Part shown: piece after piece, positions 63,683 to 64,000 of the stretch | Position numbering within the stretch: the first letter of the stretch is position 1 | Layout: each line of letters begins with the position of its first letter | Assembly: GCA_023634235.1 (NCBI GenBank) | Contig: JAMKCF010000020.1 | Location: forward strand, 3,968,001 to 4,032,000 | DNA length: 64,000 bases | Source of the DNA: Pisaster brevispinus | Lineage: Eukaryota; Echinodermata; Asteroidea; Forcipulatida; Asteriidae | Direction: 5' to 3' | Notes under the pieces: model-generated | Seen by the model: the letters and a program-made list of their open reading frames with translations, nothing else | The model's database searches: none | Told to the model about the DNA's origin: nothing | Translations under genes and position numbers: made by a program

Positions 63683-64000
63683 GTTCAGACTTCAGGTATT
63701 CTGATCAGCTGAGTGTGGGTTCGAATCCTGGTCTTGACGCTGTGTCCTTGAGAAGCAAGGCACTTAACCATTGGGTCTGTACTCTATTGATCCCAAGCAT
63801 GACCCCCAGTGCACTGAACACACGCCCATCCTGTCTCCCATTTTGGGAGTCAAAATGTGCCCAAAGGAATCGACCCTCCATTGATGCATATTTTGCTGGG
63901 GTGCGTTCTGCGTCTGCAAGGGATCAGTTACTCCGTCCTTCTGATGGGGGAGTAAAGCCTGTGGTCCAGGGGAGTGTAATGCTCATTAAAACAATCCACT
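63683..64000 (+). mobile_element. tRNA-Leu-derived SINE, runs to window end
   Basis: CAGCTGAGTGTGGGTTCGAA and TCCTGGTCTTGACGCTGTGT mark the head. The body (GACCCCCAGTGCACTGAACA onward) differs from the common type. The left boundary is approximate. Confidence 0.5.

Larger units (their letters stand above)
61996..64000. other. Presumed first intron of the 61935 gene
   Basis: No exon recognised. It contains a 761-bp inverted-repeat element (62329-63089), AT-rich sequence, a C-run near 63247, and a tRNA-derived SINE from about 63683 to the end of the window. Confidence 0.45.

Overview
The window is eukaryotic genomic DNA: AT-rich, with multi-exon genes that use GT-AG introns, long gene-poor stretches and many short inverted-repeat elements and tRNA-derived SINEs. 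The gene content (ERICH3, SLC22A18, RAB20 and SF3B6 homologues), the abundant ACATGTA-type motifs, and fold-back elements built from short tandem repeats like the TU elements known from sea urchins suggest a marine invertebrate deuterostome, probably an echinoderm (sea star, urchin or relative). The species cannot be fixed from sequence alone.

Layout. (1) 2563-24107, minus strand: a 13-exon homologue of the ciliary protein ERICH3. It has a conserved N-terminal block, a DUF4590-type cysteine-containing block, a low-complexity linker, an 805-residue acidic exon with an internal ~64-residue repeat, and two phase-compatible leucine-rich-repeat exons at the C-terminus. An unrecognised 113-codon ORF (18729-19070) lies in its first intron on the same strand. 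(2) 24108-26907: divergent intergenic region holding two inverted-repeat elements, each with a candidate target-site duplication. (3) 26908-35846, plus strand: an 8-exon SLC22A18-like major facilitator transporter, 470 residues. (4) 35847-47601: gene desert of SINEs and MITEs, with one GC-rich exon-like island near 37.8 kb. (5) 47602-51654, minus strand: a 4-exon RAB20-like small GTPase of 225 residues with an unusual G4 motif. (6) 54035-61500, minus strand: a 4-exon SF3B6 (p14) homologue, 125 residues, the same length as the human protein. (7) 61935 onward, plus strand: the first coding exon of an unrecognised gene, head to head with SF3B6 across 434 bp. The last 2 kb lies in its first intron and holds a 761-bp inverted-repeat element and a SINE.

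The genes do not form a functional unit. Two are linked to membranes or cilia (ERICH3, RAB20), one is a transporter and one is a spliceosome component. All exon structures were read by eye from splice consensus, reading phase and remembered similarity to human proteins; no alignment or search was run. Exon phases close without error in all four complete genes, which is the strongest internal support.
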